In this document: one piece after another, positions 8,870 through 16,718 of the stretch
How the letters are laid out: each line of letters starts with the position of its first letter
Position numbering within the stretch: position 1 is the stretch's first letter
NCBI GenBank assembly: GCA_021730285.1
Contig: CP082962.1
Span: forward strand, 2,170,001-2,234,000
Source: Desulfovibrio sp. JY
GTDB lineage: Bacteria; Desulfobacterota; Desulfovibrionia; Desulfovibrionales; Desulfovibrionaceae
Direction: 5' to 3'
Length of the DNA: 64,000 nt
Made by a program: the position numbers and the translations under genes
The notes under the pieces: generated by a model
Database searches by the model: none
What the model was told of the DNA's origin: nothing
Seen by the model: only the letters and a program-made list of their open reading frames with translations

Positions 8870-9343
8870 ATGGCGCAGAAAACCCGGGCAACCGTCGTCC
8901 TTAACCAGGCCGGCGTCCCCTTCACCACCGTGCATTATGCCTACGAGGCCGACTCCCATCACATCGGCCTGCACGCGGCGGCGGCCATCGGCGAGGACGC
9001 CTCGCGGGTGCTCAAGACCCTCATGGTGTCCGTCGACGGCAAGCCGGCCTGCGCCGTGGTGCCGTCCGACGGGGAGCTCAGCATGAAACGGGTGGCGGCC
9101 GCGTTTGGCGGCAAGTCGGCCAGGATGCTGCCCCCGGCCGACGCCGAACGGGTGACCGGCTACCATGTGGGCGGCATAAGCCCCTTCGGCATGCGCAAGA
9201 AAGTCCCCACCGCCATGGAAGAGGCCGTTTTCAGCGAAGCCTCCGTGGTGATCAATGCGGGCCAGCGGGGGGAGATGGTGCGGCTGGCGCCCGAGGACGC
9301 CCGCCGGGTGCTCGGGGCCGTCCGCGCGCCCCTTTTGGCCTGA
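8870..9343 (+). CDS. YbaK/EbsC-family aminoacyl-tRNA deacylase
   Basis: A cytoplasmic protein of 157 residues of the YbaK family, trans-editing enzymes that hydrolyse mischarged tRNA such as Cys-tRNA(Pro). The family lysine needed for activity sits in ASRVLKTLM (Lys49), and the conserved Gly-rich blocks CAVVPSDGELSMKRVAAAFGG and GYHVGGISPFG are present. Length and residues fit the YbaK branch rather than the ProXp-ala branch, although the exact tRNA specificity is inferred. The downstream PTP-like phytase gene is on the same strand 56 bases later. Confidence 0.92.
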   Translation: MAQKTRATVVLNQAGVPFTTVHYAYEADSHHIGLHAAAAIGEDASRVLKTLMVSVDGKPACAVVPSDGELSMKRVAAAFGGKSARMLPPADAERVTGYHVGGISPFGMRKKVPTAMEEAVFSEASVVINAGQRGEMVRLAPEDARRVLGAVRAPLLA

Positions 9344-9399
9344 AACCGCGCCGCGCTGGCCGGAAGACGGATCGGAAGGCGTCCGGCATCGGACAGAGC

Positions 9400-10251
9400 A
9401 TGGAAAGCGATCCGACCCTGATTTTCGATTCCATCCGGGAACAAGGGCTGCCCAGCCACTTTCGCAGCCTCGCCGGTCCCTGGGCCGTCCCCGTCACGAC
9501 CACGCCGCCCTCGCGCCAGGGCTTGGCGGAACTGCGCGCCTCGGGCAGCGAACAGCCCTCGTCGTCCGAGATGGCCACGACCATCAAGGGCCTGGCCCCC
9601 GAGGTCACGGTGGTGGACCTGCGCCAGGAATCCCACGCCCTGCTCGGCGAACATCCGGTCAGCTGGTACGGGCTCAGGAACTGGGCCAATGACGGCAAGT
9701 CCCTGCAAGCGGTGGAGTGTGACGAGGAGACCCGCATCGGCGACCTGCCCCCCTGCGGCGAGGCGGCGGTGTCGCGGGTCATTTCCAAGGACCCGGACGG
9801 CGCCTTGGCCGAGGTCCGGGTGGAGGAGGTCGCCTACGACCGGGCGCGAAGCGAGCAAGACACGCTTTGCGGACTCGGGCTGGGAACGTTTCGCATCGCC
9901 GTGCGCGACCACTCGCGGCCGTCCGACGCGGACGTTGATCGCTTCATCCGCTTCGTCCGGGATCTGCTGCCGGATACCTGGCTCCATTTCCACTGCCACG
10001 CCGGCGACGGGCGCACCACGACCTTTCTGCTGCTCTACGACATGCTGCGAAACGCCGCCGTCCTTGGCCTGGAGGAGCTGGCCGCCCGCCAGCATCTGAT
10101 CGGCGGCATCGACCTGCTCCACACGCCGCATACCGGCTGGAAGGGCACGCTCTACAACGAACGGGCCGCCTTCGTCGGCCGCTTCCACCACTACGCCGGC
10201 ACCAGGGATTTCCGCCGGGTGCTGTGGACGCAATACCTGGCTTCCGCCTGA
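9400..10251 (+). CDS. PTP-like phytase / inositol-polyphosphate phosphatase
   Basis: A protein of 283 residues with the cysteine phosphatase P-loop HCHAGDGRTTT, Cys199 and Arg205 forming the CX5R motif. Additional blocks match PTP-like phytases of Selenomonas and relatives: DLRQESHALL near residue 70, SWYGLRNWAND, and RDHSRPSDADVDRFIRFV before the P-loop with its candidate general-acid aspartate. These enzymes remove phosphates from myo-inositol polyphosphates. The N terminus shows no signal peptide, whereas many family members are exported, so the substrate here may be intracellular or host-derived. The start ATG at 9400 has only a weak upstream site. It may share a transcript with the YbaK-type gene. 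Confidence 0.82.
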   Translation: MESDPTLIFDSIREQGLPSHFRSLAGPWAVPVTTTPPSRQGLAELRASGSEQPSSSEMATTIKGLAPEVTVVDLRQESHALLGEHPVSWYGLRNWANDGKSLQAVECDEETRIGDLPPCGEAAVSRVISKDPDGALAEVRVEEVAYDRARSEQDTLCGLGLGTFRIAVRDHSRPSDADVDRFIRFVRDLLPDTWLHFHCHAGDGRTTTFLLLYDMLRNAAVLGLEELAARQHLIGGIDLLHTPHTGWKGTLYNERAAFVGRFHHYAGTRDFRRVLWTQYLASA

Positions 10252-10303
10252 CGGCGCGTCCCCACGCCGGAACGCGCGTCCGTCTTTGCGACCTTGAGGC
10301 GGC

Positions 10304-11266
10304 CTAACCGCCGATGCCGACCGTGGGCACGTATTCCCCGGCCAGGGCGGCCCGGGCCAACACTTCCGCACGGGTGTGCGGCGCGACGCCGGTCATGGGA
10401 TAGGGCCGGTCGAGTTGGCGCCACTTTGATTCCCCCAGACGATGGTAGGGCAGGATGTCGAAGCCTTGCAGGCGCGGCAACCCGGCGGCGAACCGGGCCG
10501 TGGCCGTGACGTTGGCTTCGCTGTCGTTGGCTCCGGGGATGAGCGGCAGGCGCAGGCGCAGTGTCGCCCCGTTGCGGCTTAAGCGCTCGATATTCTCCAG
10601 AATGCGCTCGTTGGAAACCCCGGTCAGTTCGCGGTGACGCGCGCTGTCCATGTGTTTGATGTCGCACAGAAACAGGTCAACGTCGTCGAGCAGGCCGGCA
10701 AACGAGTCCCAGGGCGCGTGGCCGCAGGTCTCGATGGCGGTGTGCAGCCCCCGGGCCTTGGCCTCGCGCAGGCAGGCGCGCAGGAAATCGAGCTGCAAGG
10801 TCGGCTCGCCGCCGGAAAAGGTCACCCCGCCGCCAGAGACGGTGTAGAACTTCGCGTCCCGGCACACCTCGTCCATGACTTCCCCGGGCGTCAGGTAGCG
10901 GCCGACGATGGTCATGGAGCCGGCATAGCAGGTGGCCACGCACTCCCCGCACAGGTCGCAGGCGTCGCGGTCGATGACCACCGTTCCGTTCTCGGCGAAG
11001 CGGATGGCGTTTTGCGGGCAAAGCGCCATGCACTTCACGCAGGAAATGCAGGTGTGGGCGATGCGCATGATCTCCGGGGCCGGGTTCATGGATTCGGGGT
11101 TCTGGCACCACCGGCAACGCAGGGGGCAGCCCTTGAGGAAAACCAGGGTGCGGATGCCGCCGCCGTCGTGCACGGCGAAACGCTGGATGTCGAAAACAAG
11201 GCCCGTGGGACCGGGACGGTCGCGGTCGGCCAGACTGAAGGAGTGCTGTCGCTGCTTCCAATTCAT
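10304..11266 (-). CDS. Glycyl-radical enzyme activase (radical SAM)
   Basis: A protein of 320 residues that installs the glycyl radical on the dehydratase encoded just upstream on the same strand. The radical SAM triad is in GCPLRCRWC near residue 45. Two inserted ferredoxin-like clusters follow (CISCVKCMALCP and CDLCGECVATCYA), as in activases of glycerol dehydratase, benzylsuccinate synthase and similar enzymes but not in PFL activase. FSGGEPTLQ is the SAM-binding GGE motif. I chose the ATG at 11266; the frame to 11407 reads back through a hairpin repeat. Two hairpins lie between this gene and its partner enzyme. Confidence 0.93.
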   Translation of the reverse strand: MNWKQRQHSFSLADRDRPGPTGLVFDIQRFAVHDGGGIRTLVFLKGCPLRCRWCQNPESMNPAPEIMRIAHTCISCVKCMALCPQNAIRFAENGTVVIDRDACDLCGECVATCYAGSMTIVGRYLTPGEVMDEVCRDAKFYTVSGGGVTFSGGEPTLQLDFLRACLREAKARGLHTAIETCGHAPWDSFAGLLDDVDLFLCDIKHMDSARHRELTGVSNERILENIERLSRNGATLRLRLPLIPGANDSEANVTATARFAAGLPRLQGFDILPYHRLGESKWRQLDRPYPMTGVAPHTRAEVLARAALAGEYVPTVGIGG

Positions 11267-11315
11267 GCGCGAACCTTTGCGGAAGGAGGGGGAGGAGTTG
11301 AGAGAGATGAGAGGT

Positions 11316-11358
11316 GCGAGAGGGGAAACCCTTTCAAGAAAGGGTTCTCCCCTCTCGC
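11316..11358. repeat. Module A hairpin
   Basis: The arms GCGAGAGGGGAAACCCTTTC and the mirrored AAAGGGTTCTCCCCTCTCGC form a long hairpin with a three-base loop. It is followed by the A tail CTCTCCCCTTCCTAAAGTTT. Together with module B at 11439-11481 it makes a convergent pair between the dehydratase and activase genes. Confidence 0.85.
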
Positions 11359-11438
11359 GCTCTCCCCTTCCTAAAGTTTTTATCGTTATGCCTATTGTTG
11401 CTAACAATTTGTTATCGTTAAAAGTCTTTGGAAAGGGG

Positions 11439-11481
11439 GTCTGGGGGAAGAACCTTTCTTCAGAAAGGTTTTCCCCCAGAC
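11439..11481. repeat. Module B hairpin
   Basis: The arms GTCTGGGGGAAGAACCTTTC and GAAAGGTTTTCCCCCAGAC enclose TTCA. The B tail, AAAAGTCTTTGGAAAGGGG, lies on the left side, so the tail points at module A. The hairpin stands 20 bases beyond the dehydratase stop codon and may attenuate read-through into the activase gene. Confidence 0.85.
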
Positions 11482-11500
11482 TTCTCTCTCCAATAGTCTG

Positions 11501-13927
11501 TTAAAACGTCTGCTCGGTACGGGCGATGATGTCGTTTTGGAGCGACTTGTCGAGGGCCGTGAAGAAGGCGCTGTAGCCGGCCACGCGCACCACGAGCCCC
11601 TTGTAGGCGTCGGGGTTGGCCTGGGCGTCGAGCAGGGTTTCGCGGCTGATCACGTTGTACTGGACGTGGAAGCCGCCGTTTTGGAAGTAGGTTTCGGTCA
11701 CGGCCTTGAGGTTGTCGAGGCCGGTGTCGCCTTCCAGGGCCGAGGGGTGGAACTTCTGGTTCAGGAGCGTGCCGTTGGAGGCGATTTCGTGGTCCAGCTT
11801 GGCCACGGACAGCACCGAGGCCGTGGGGCCGCAGGTGTCGCAGCCGGAGATGGGCGACACGCCGTCGGCGAGCGGCGTCCAGGCCTTGCGGCCGTCGGGG
11901 GTGGCGGCCACCACCGACCCCAGGGGCACGTTGGCCGAGGCCGGGTAGAGCCCGGGCTGGAACCTGCCGCCGCGCGGGTTCTCGTAGCGGTTGACCTCTT
12001 CGCAGTAGATGAGCGCCGCGTCGTGGGCCAGGGCGTCGGCGTAGTCGTCGTCGTTGCCGTACTTGGGCGCGCGGTTGAGCATCATCTGGCGCATGTCCTC
12101 GCGGCCTTCGAAGTTCGTGGCCAGCAGTTCGCGCAGCTCGGCCATGGTGAGCGCCTTGTCGTCGAAGACCAGCTTCTTGATGGCGGTCAGGCTGTCGCCG
12201 GCATTGGCCACGCCCACGCCCTGGGGGCCGGTGAAGTTGTAATGCGCGCCGCCTTCCTGGAGCGATTTGCCCGAGGCGATGCAGTCGTCGACCAGGGAGG
12301 AGAGAAACGGCAGGGGGCAGCGCATGGCGTGGGCCATGTCCACGGCGTTGTCCGCCGAGGCCATCAGCCGCACGAAGTAGGCGGTCTGGGCCTTGTAGGC
12401 GGCCATGACGTCGTCGAAGGTCCTAAACGTCTCCAGGCTGCCGGTCATGGGGCCGATCTGCTTGCCCGTGCGCTGGTCCACGCCGTCGTTTAAGGCCAGC
12501 TCCACCACCTTCCCCATGTTGAAGAAGGCGGCGTCGTGCCAACCCTCGGTCTTGCCGCCGACCTGCGGCTCCACGCAGCCGATGATGCCGTAGTCGCGGG
12601 CGTCCTCGCGGGCCAGTCCCCGGGCGAGCAGGGCCGGGATGATGACCCGGTCGTTGTAGTAGGCCGGGTAGCCCATGCCCATGCGGGAAATCTCCGCCGC
12701 CTTGCGGTAGAGCGCCGCCGGGGTGCCCTCGTGGATGCGGATGGACAGCGACGGGGCGTAGAGCTTGGTGTTGGCCGCAGCCTGCAGGCACATGAACGAC
12801 AGGTCGTTGGTGGCGTCTGATCCGTCGCGCTTTTGCCCGCCCACGATCAGGTTCATGAACATGGGGTAGCCGGCGAAGGCCATGGTCGAGGTCTCGTCGC
12901 GCACCTTGTTGAGCTCGGAGAACTTGATCCACAGCTGGTCCAGGAGTTCCTGGGCCTTTTCCGGCAGCAGGCGCTGCTTTTCGCGGGCGTAGTAGGGATA
13001 CATGTACTGGTCGAAGCGCATGGGCGAGATGGAATGGCCGTTGGATTCGATCTGGATGACCAGATGGACGAACCAGAAAGCTTGCAGGGCCTCGTGGAAG
13101 GTCTCGGCGGGGCTGGCCGGCACCTTGCGGCAGATCCGGGCGATTTCCTTGAGTTCGTCGGCCCGCAGCGGATCGTCGCAGGTGGCGGCCAGCTTTTCGG
13201 CCAGCTCGGCGAACCGGCCGGCAAAGGCGATGACGGCCTTGTTGGCGATGATCACCGCTTCGAGGAAATGGCGTTTTTTCAGCTGTCCGGCGTCGGCGTA
13301 GTCCAGGACGGCCATGGCTTTCGCGGCGGCGTCGATAACGCTTCCTAGTCCCTGGCCGATGGCCTTGGCGTAGTCCACGGAGATGTGCCCGACGCCGTTA
13401 TAAAAATAGTTGCCCACGGTGTAGATCACGTCGTTGTGGGCTTCCAGGGCTTCGGGCGGCATCATGGCGGCGGCGAATTCGTTGGTGGTCCTGCCGTCCC
13501 AGTAGGCGAAGGCCTGGCGCAGCTGGGCCTTGGTGTCCTCGGAGATGCGGAACACGTCGGCGGTGCGCTTTTCCAGCCGGTCGAGTTCGGATTCGACCCA
13601 TTTGCAGGAAAATTCCGGGAAGATGGGGGCGCTTCTGGGCTTGCCGGCCTGGTTGCCGACGAGAAGCTCCCCGTCCTGGATGAAGATGGACATGTTGGCC
13701 AGGATCTTCTCCAGGGCCTTGGCCCGACGCAGGACCATGGGCAGGGCCTCGGTCTCCTTGTAGGACTCGGTGATGAGCACGGCGCGTTCGGGGCAGATGG
13801 CCGGTTCGGTGGCCACGAAGCGTTCCAGGGCTTTTTCGATGCGTTCCGTCGGGCCATGGGCTTCGGGCATGGTCAACGTGGGGTGCGTGGGGGCCTTGCG
13901 GGCGGTTGTGACCTGTTGCTGGGACAT
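11501..13927 (-). CDS. Glycyl-radical diol dehydratase (glycerol/1,2-propanediol type)
   Basis: An enzyme of 808 residues of the PFL superfamily. The catalytic cysteine is Cys451 in GIIGCVEPQ with Glu453, and the radical glycine is Gly784 in VVRVAGYSAFF. Against Clostridium butyricum B12-independent glycerol dehydratase the active site aligns at constant offset: His164 to His181 (GVGHISVDY), His281-Ser282 to His298-Ser299 (ESNGHSISP), Cys433, Glu435 and Asp447 to Cys451, Glu453 and Asp465. This fits glycerol or 1,2-propanediol dehydration, giving 3-hydroxypropanal or propanal. Glycerol versus propanediol cannot be settled by eye. GGAGGAA precedes the ATG. It follows the GlcG-like gene by 60 bases. 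No microcompartment shell genes are nearby. Confidence 0.87.
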   Translation of the reverse strand: MSQQQVTTARKAPTHPTLTMPEAHGPTERIEKALERFVATEPAICPERAVLITESYKETEALPMVLRRAKALEKILANMSIFIQDGELLVGNQAGKPRSAPIFPEFSCKWVESELDRLEKRTADVFRISEDTKAQLRQAFAYWDGRTTNEFAAAMMPPEALEAHNDVIYTVGNYFYNGVGHISVDYAKAIGQGLGSVIDAAAKAMAVLDYADAGQLKKRHFLEAVIIANKAVIAFAGRFAELAEKLAATCDDPLRADELKEIARICRKVPASPAETFHEALQAFWFVHLVIQIESNGHSISPMRFDQYMYPYYAREKQRLLPEKAQELLDQLWIKFSELNKVRDETSTMAFAGYPMFMNLIVGGQKRDGSDATNDLSFMCLQAAANTKLYAPSLSIRIHEGTPAALYRKAAEISRMGMGYPAYYNDRVIIPALLARGLAREDARDYGIIGCVEPQVGGKTEGWHDAAFFNMGKVVELALNDGVDQRTGKQIGPMTGSLETFRTFDDVMAAYKAQTAYFVRLMASADNAVDMAHAMRCPLPFLSSLVDDCIASGKSLQEGGAHYNFTGPQGVGVANAGDSLTAIKKLVFDDKALTMAELRELLATNFEGREDMRQMMLNRAPKYGNDDDYADALAHDAALIYCEEVNRYENPRGGRFQPGLYPASANVPLGSVVAATPDGRKAWTPLADGVSPISGCDTCGPTASVLSVAKLDHEIASNGTLLNQKFHPSALEGDTGLDNLKAVTETYFQNGGFHVQYNVISRETLLDAQANPDAYKGLVVRVAGYSAFFTALDKSLQNDIIARTEQTF

Positions 13928-13987
13928 GGGTTCCTCCGGGAAGGGTGTGTATGAAGCGGCCGGCTGGCCGCGGGTGTGCCTGGGCCG

Positions 13988-14386
13988 TTAAAACGCGTTT
14001 TGCCCGGCGGTGGCGCAGGCCGTATCCTCGGCCACGGAACCGCCGCTGACGCCGATACCGCCGACGACCTTGCCATCCTTTACAAGGGGCAGGCCGCCGC
14101 CGAAGGTGACGATGCGCCCGCCCGAGGCCCGGCCGAGGCCGAAGAGTTCCGCCCCGGGCTGGGCGAGTTCGCCGATGGTGGCGGTGTCGGTCTTGACGGC
14201 CACGGCCGAATAGGCCTTGTCGCGGGCCAGCTCGAGGCTGACGAGCAGGGCGTCGTCCTGGCGGTCCAGGGCCACGAGGTTGCCGCCGGCGTCGACCACG
14301 GCCACGACCATGGGCACGCCAAGGGCCAGGGCTTTTTCCTTGGCCGCTTCGATCAGGCGGCGGGCGATTTCGAGGGTGACGGGCAT
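13988..14386 (-). CDS. GlcG/HbpS-family protein (Haem_degrading domain)
   Basis: A protein of 132 residues of the GlcG/PduO-C/HbpS family: VVAVVDAGGNLVALDRQDDALLVS near the N terminus, the LARDKAYSAVAVKTDT block, and the C-terminal GGLPLVKDGKVVGGIGVSGG. Family members bind haem or corrinoid-like ligands or act as accessory proteins in diol and glycolate clusters, but no enzymatic activity is certain. The ATG at 14386 follows AGGAGA at good distance; the longer frame to 14437 has no such site. It is the first gene of the dehydratase operon and starts near a palindrome at 14501-14517. Confidence 0.88.
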   Translation of the reverse strand: MPVTLEIARRLIEAAKEKALALGVPMVVAVVDAGGNLVALDRQDDALLVSLELARDKAYSAVAVKTDTATIGELAQPGAELFGLGRASGGRIVTFGGGLPLVKDGKVVGGIGVSGGSVAEDTACATAGQNAF

Positions 14387-14420
14387 GGGGCGTCTCTCCT
14401 TGGTGTTGTTCGGACGATAG

Positions 14421-14436
14421 ATCAAAGGACGTTCCA
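14421..14436 (-). promoter_or_regulatory. Weak -24/-12-like element before the dehydratase operon
   Basis: Read on the minus strand, TGGAACGTCCTTTGAT resembles the sigma-54 consensus TGGCACG-N4-TTGCW, with one mismatch in each half, including the usually invariant C of the -12 GC. It lies 35 bases before the GlcG-like ATG, the right place for a promoter, and below a palindrome that could be the activator site. Only a tentative call. Confidence 0.35.
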
Positions 14437-14500
14437 TTCGCCAAAAGTCGTGTATCGACGGCGTTTAGGTCCTGTGCCCGACCGGTCACGAAGCATTATT

Positions 14501-14517
14501 GGTTGCGTGACGCAACC
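14501..14517. promoter_or_regulatory. Palindromic candidate enhancer site
   Basis: GGTTGCGT-G-ACGCAACC is a perfect 17-base palindrome, about 115 bases before the GlcG-like start codon and about 310 before the histidine kinase gene. A related imperfect palindrome, GGTTGCGCGACC, occurs at 14630-14641. Position and symmetry fit a binding site for the Fis-type response regulator encoded next door. Confidence 0.5.
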
Positions 14518-14822
14518 TGGGTTGACAAGATGGATCGGGGAAGAAAGCGCTCGCGTGCGAAAGACTGGCAAAAGAGGCGGTTACGTCTGTCAACGCAGGT
14601 TGTCGCCGCATCGGCAGGTTGTCAGCGTTGGTTGCGCGACCGGGCGGCCTGGCCCGGACAGGCGGAAAGAGGCGGGCCCGGGCGCTTGAAGAGGGCCGGA
14701 AAACGGCCAGCCGGAGCGGCTGGGGGACGGGTGACGCTGGCCCGTTTCATGCTTGGAGAAAAAAGCGTCGGCAGGTGGCCCGAAAAGGGCGGCGTCAACG
14801 ACCAAGCGGAGGAAGATGGCCC

Positions 14823-16718
14823 ATGGAATCGGGGGAACAGACGGAGCGGCCCCAGCGTCCGGGGCAAGTGATCCTGCTGCGGGAACTCGAAAGCCTGCGC
14901 GCCCGTATCCGCGAATTGGAGGCGGACAGCGGGCTTTATCCCCTGGGCGATCCGCCGCGTCCGGGCTTTCGCTGGCCCGGGACGGACGGCAAGGGCGACA
15001 CGCTTACCTTTCGGGACATCTTCAACGTGGAGGCGATCCAGGAAATCCAGGACGCCTTTGCCGCGGCCACCAACGTCGCCTCCATCATCACCGACACCGA
15101 AGGCCGGCCCATCACCCGGCCGAGCCGCTTTTGCCGCCTGTGCCGCGAGGTGGTGCGCCGCACGCCCAAGGGACTTTCCAACTGCATCCGCTCCGACGCC
15201 TCGTTCGGCTCCACCGATCCGCTGGAGCCGATCATGCGCCCGTGCCTGAGCAGTGGGCTGTGGGACGGCGGCACGAGCATCTATGCCGGCGATCGCCATG
15301 TGGCCAACTGGGTGGTGGGGCAGGTGCGCATCGAAACCGGCGACGACGACAGGGCCAGGGCCTACGCGGCCGAGATCGGCGCCGACGAGGCGCATTACAT
15401 GGATGCCCTGGCCGAGGTGCCGGTCATGACCCGCGACCAGTTTCTGACCGTGTGCCGGGCGCTTTGCCTGATCGCCCACCAGATTTCCAGCCTGGCCGAG
15501 AAGAACTATCTCCAGGCCCAGGCCATCGAGCTGCGCCGCCGGGCCGAACTGGCCCTGCGCGAAAGCGAGGAGCGGTTTCGCCAGCTTTCGGAAGCCACCT
15601 TCGAAGGCATTTTCATCCACCAGGGCGGGACCATCGTCGACGCCAACAAGGCCGGCTGCGCCATGTTCGGGCAGGGCCCGGCCGCGCTCATAGGCCGGGA
15701 GGTGGATACGCTGCTGGCTCCGACCGACCGCGACCAGGACGTCCCCTGCGACGACGCGGCCGGGGCGGACGCCTGTCTGGCCCGGTTCGTCGGCCCGGGT
15801 GGCCAGGAGCGCACCTGCGAGGTGCGCGAGCGCGATATCGCCTACCAGGGCGGGGCGGCCCGGGTGCTGGCCGTGCGCGACATCACCGAGCGGGTGCTGG
15901 CCGACAGGGCGGCCAAGGAAAAGCAGCAGCAGCTCATCCAGGCCGACAAGATGGTTTCGCTCGGCGTGCTGGTCGCCGGCATGGCCCACGAGATCAACAA
16001 CCCCAACAGCTTCATGACGTTAAACCTGCCCATGTTGCAGGAGATCTGGGAGGACATCAGCCCCATCCTCGAAGCCTATTACCGGGAAAACGGGGATTTT
16101 CTGGCCGGGGGCCTGGAATATTCCGAACTGCGCGACATGCTCCCGGACCTGCTCGCCCGGATGTACGAAGGGGCCACCCGCATCCGGGGCATCGTCGGGA
16201 GCCTCAAGAATTTTTCGCGCCGCGCCCCGGACGACTTCAAATGGGACATCGACATAAGCGACGTGGTGCGCAATTCCCTGCAACTGGTCGACAACCTCGT
16301 GGCCAAGAGCACCAACCGCTTTACGGTCTCTTTGGCCGAGGGCCTGCCGGCCGTAACGGCCAATCCGCAAAAGCTGTCCCAGGTGGTCATAAACCTGCTG
16401 GTCAACGCCTGCGAGGCCCTGACCAGCCGCGACCAGGCCATCCGCGTGGAGACCCTGGCCGATGCCGCTGACGGCTCGGTGGTGGTGCGGGTGACGGATG
16501 CCGGCTCGGGCATCGCGCAGGAGATCGTCTCCAAGATCATGGACCCGTTTTTCACCACCAAGCGCGAAACCGGCGGCACGGGCCTTGGGCTTTCGGTTTC
16601 CTCCAACATCGTCGAGGAGCATGGCGGCCGGCTGGTCTTTGCTTCCGAGCCGGGGGCGGGTACACGGGTGGAGATGCGCCTGCCGGTGTGCGGACGCGGT
16701 CGGGAAGGGGCGGTGTGA
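14823..16718 (+). CDS. PocR-PAS sensor histidine kinase
   Basis: A kinase of 631 residues without obvious membrane segments. A short coiled coil (LLRELESLRARIRELEA) is followed by a PocR ligand domain at residues ~60-225, with the Cys-rich CRLCREVV, SNCIRSD and MRPCLSSGL segments typical of that family, and VANWVVGQVRI. Next come a PAS domain (~250-370), HisKA with His389 in MAHEINNPNSF, and HATPase with DAGSGI and GGTGLGLSVSSNI. PocR domains sense small diols and similar compounds, which matches the divergent diol dehydratase operon. GAGGAAGA precedes the ATG at 14823. The longer open frame to 14619 is rejected because that segment is Arg/Gly-rich and covers the promoter region. The stop overlaps the next start. 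Confidence 0.9.
   Translation: MESGEQTERPQRPGQVILLRELESLRARIRELEADSGLYPLGDPPRPGFRWPGTDGKGDTLTFRDIFNVEAIQEIQDAFAAATNVASIITDTEGRPITRPSRFCRLCREVVRRTPKGLSNCIRSDASFGSTDPLEPIMRPCLSSGLWDGGTSIYAGDRHVANWVVGQVRIETGDDDRARAYAAEIGADEAHYMDALAEVPVMTRDQFLTVCRALCLIAHQISSLAEKNYLQAQAIELRRRAELALRESEERFRQLSEATFEGIFIHQGGTIVDANKAGCAMFGQGPAALIGREVDTLLAPTDRDQDVPCDDAAGADACLARFVGPGGQERTCEVRERDIAYQGGAARVLAVRDITERVLADRAAKEKQQQLIQADKMVSLGVLVAGMAHEINNPNSFMTLNLPMLQEIWEDISPILEAYYRENGDFLAGGLEYSELRDMLPDLLARMYEGATRIRGIVGSLKNFSRRAPDDFKWDIDISDVVRNSLQLVDNLVAKSTNRFTVSLAEGLPAVTANPQKLSQVVINLLVNACEALTSRDQAIRVETLADAADGSVVVRVTDAGSGIAQEIVSKIMDPFFTTKRETGGTGLGLSVSSNIVEEHGGRLVFASEPGAGTRVEMRLPVCGRGREGAV

Noticed and set aside
11501-13927. 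Glycyl-radical enzyme as choline TMA-lyase or isethionate sulfite-lyase
   Set aside because: The His-His/Ser-Cys-Glu-Asp positions match glycerol dehydratase at constant offset. No cut-type shell or isethionate transport genes are nearby. A sequence phylogeny would settle it; clustering with CutC or IslA would overturn this.
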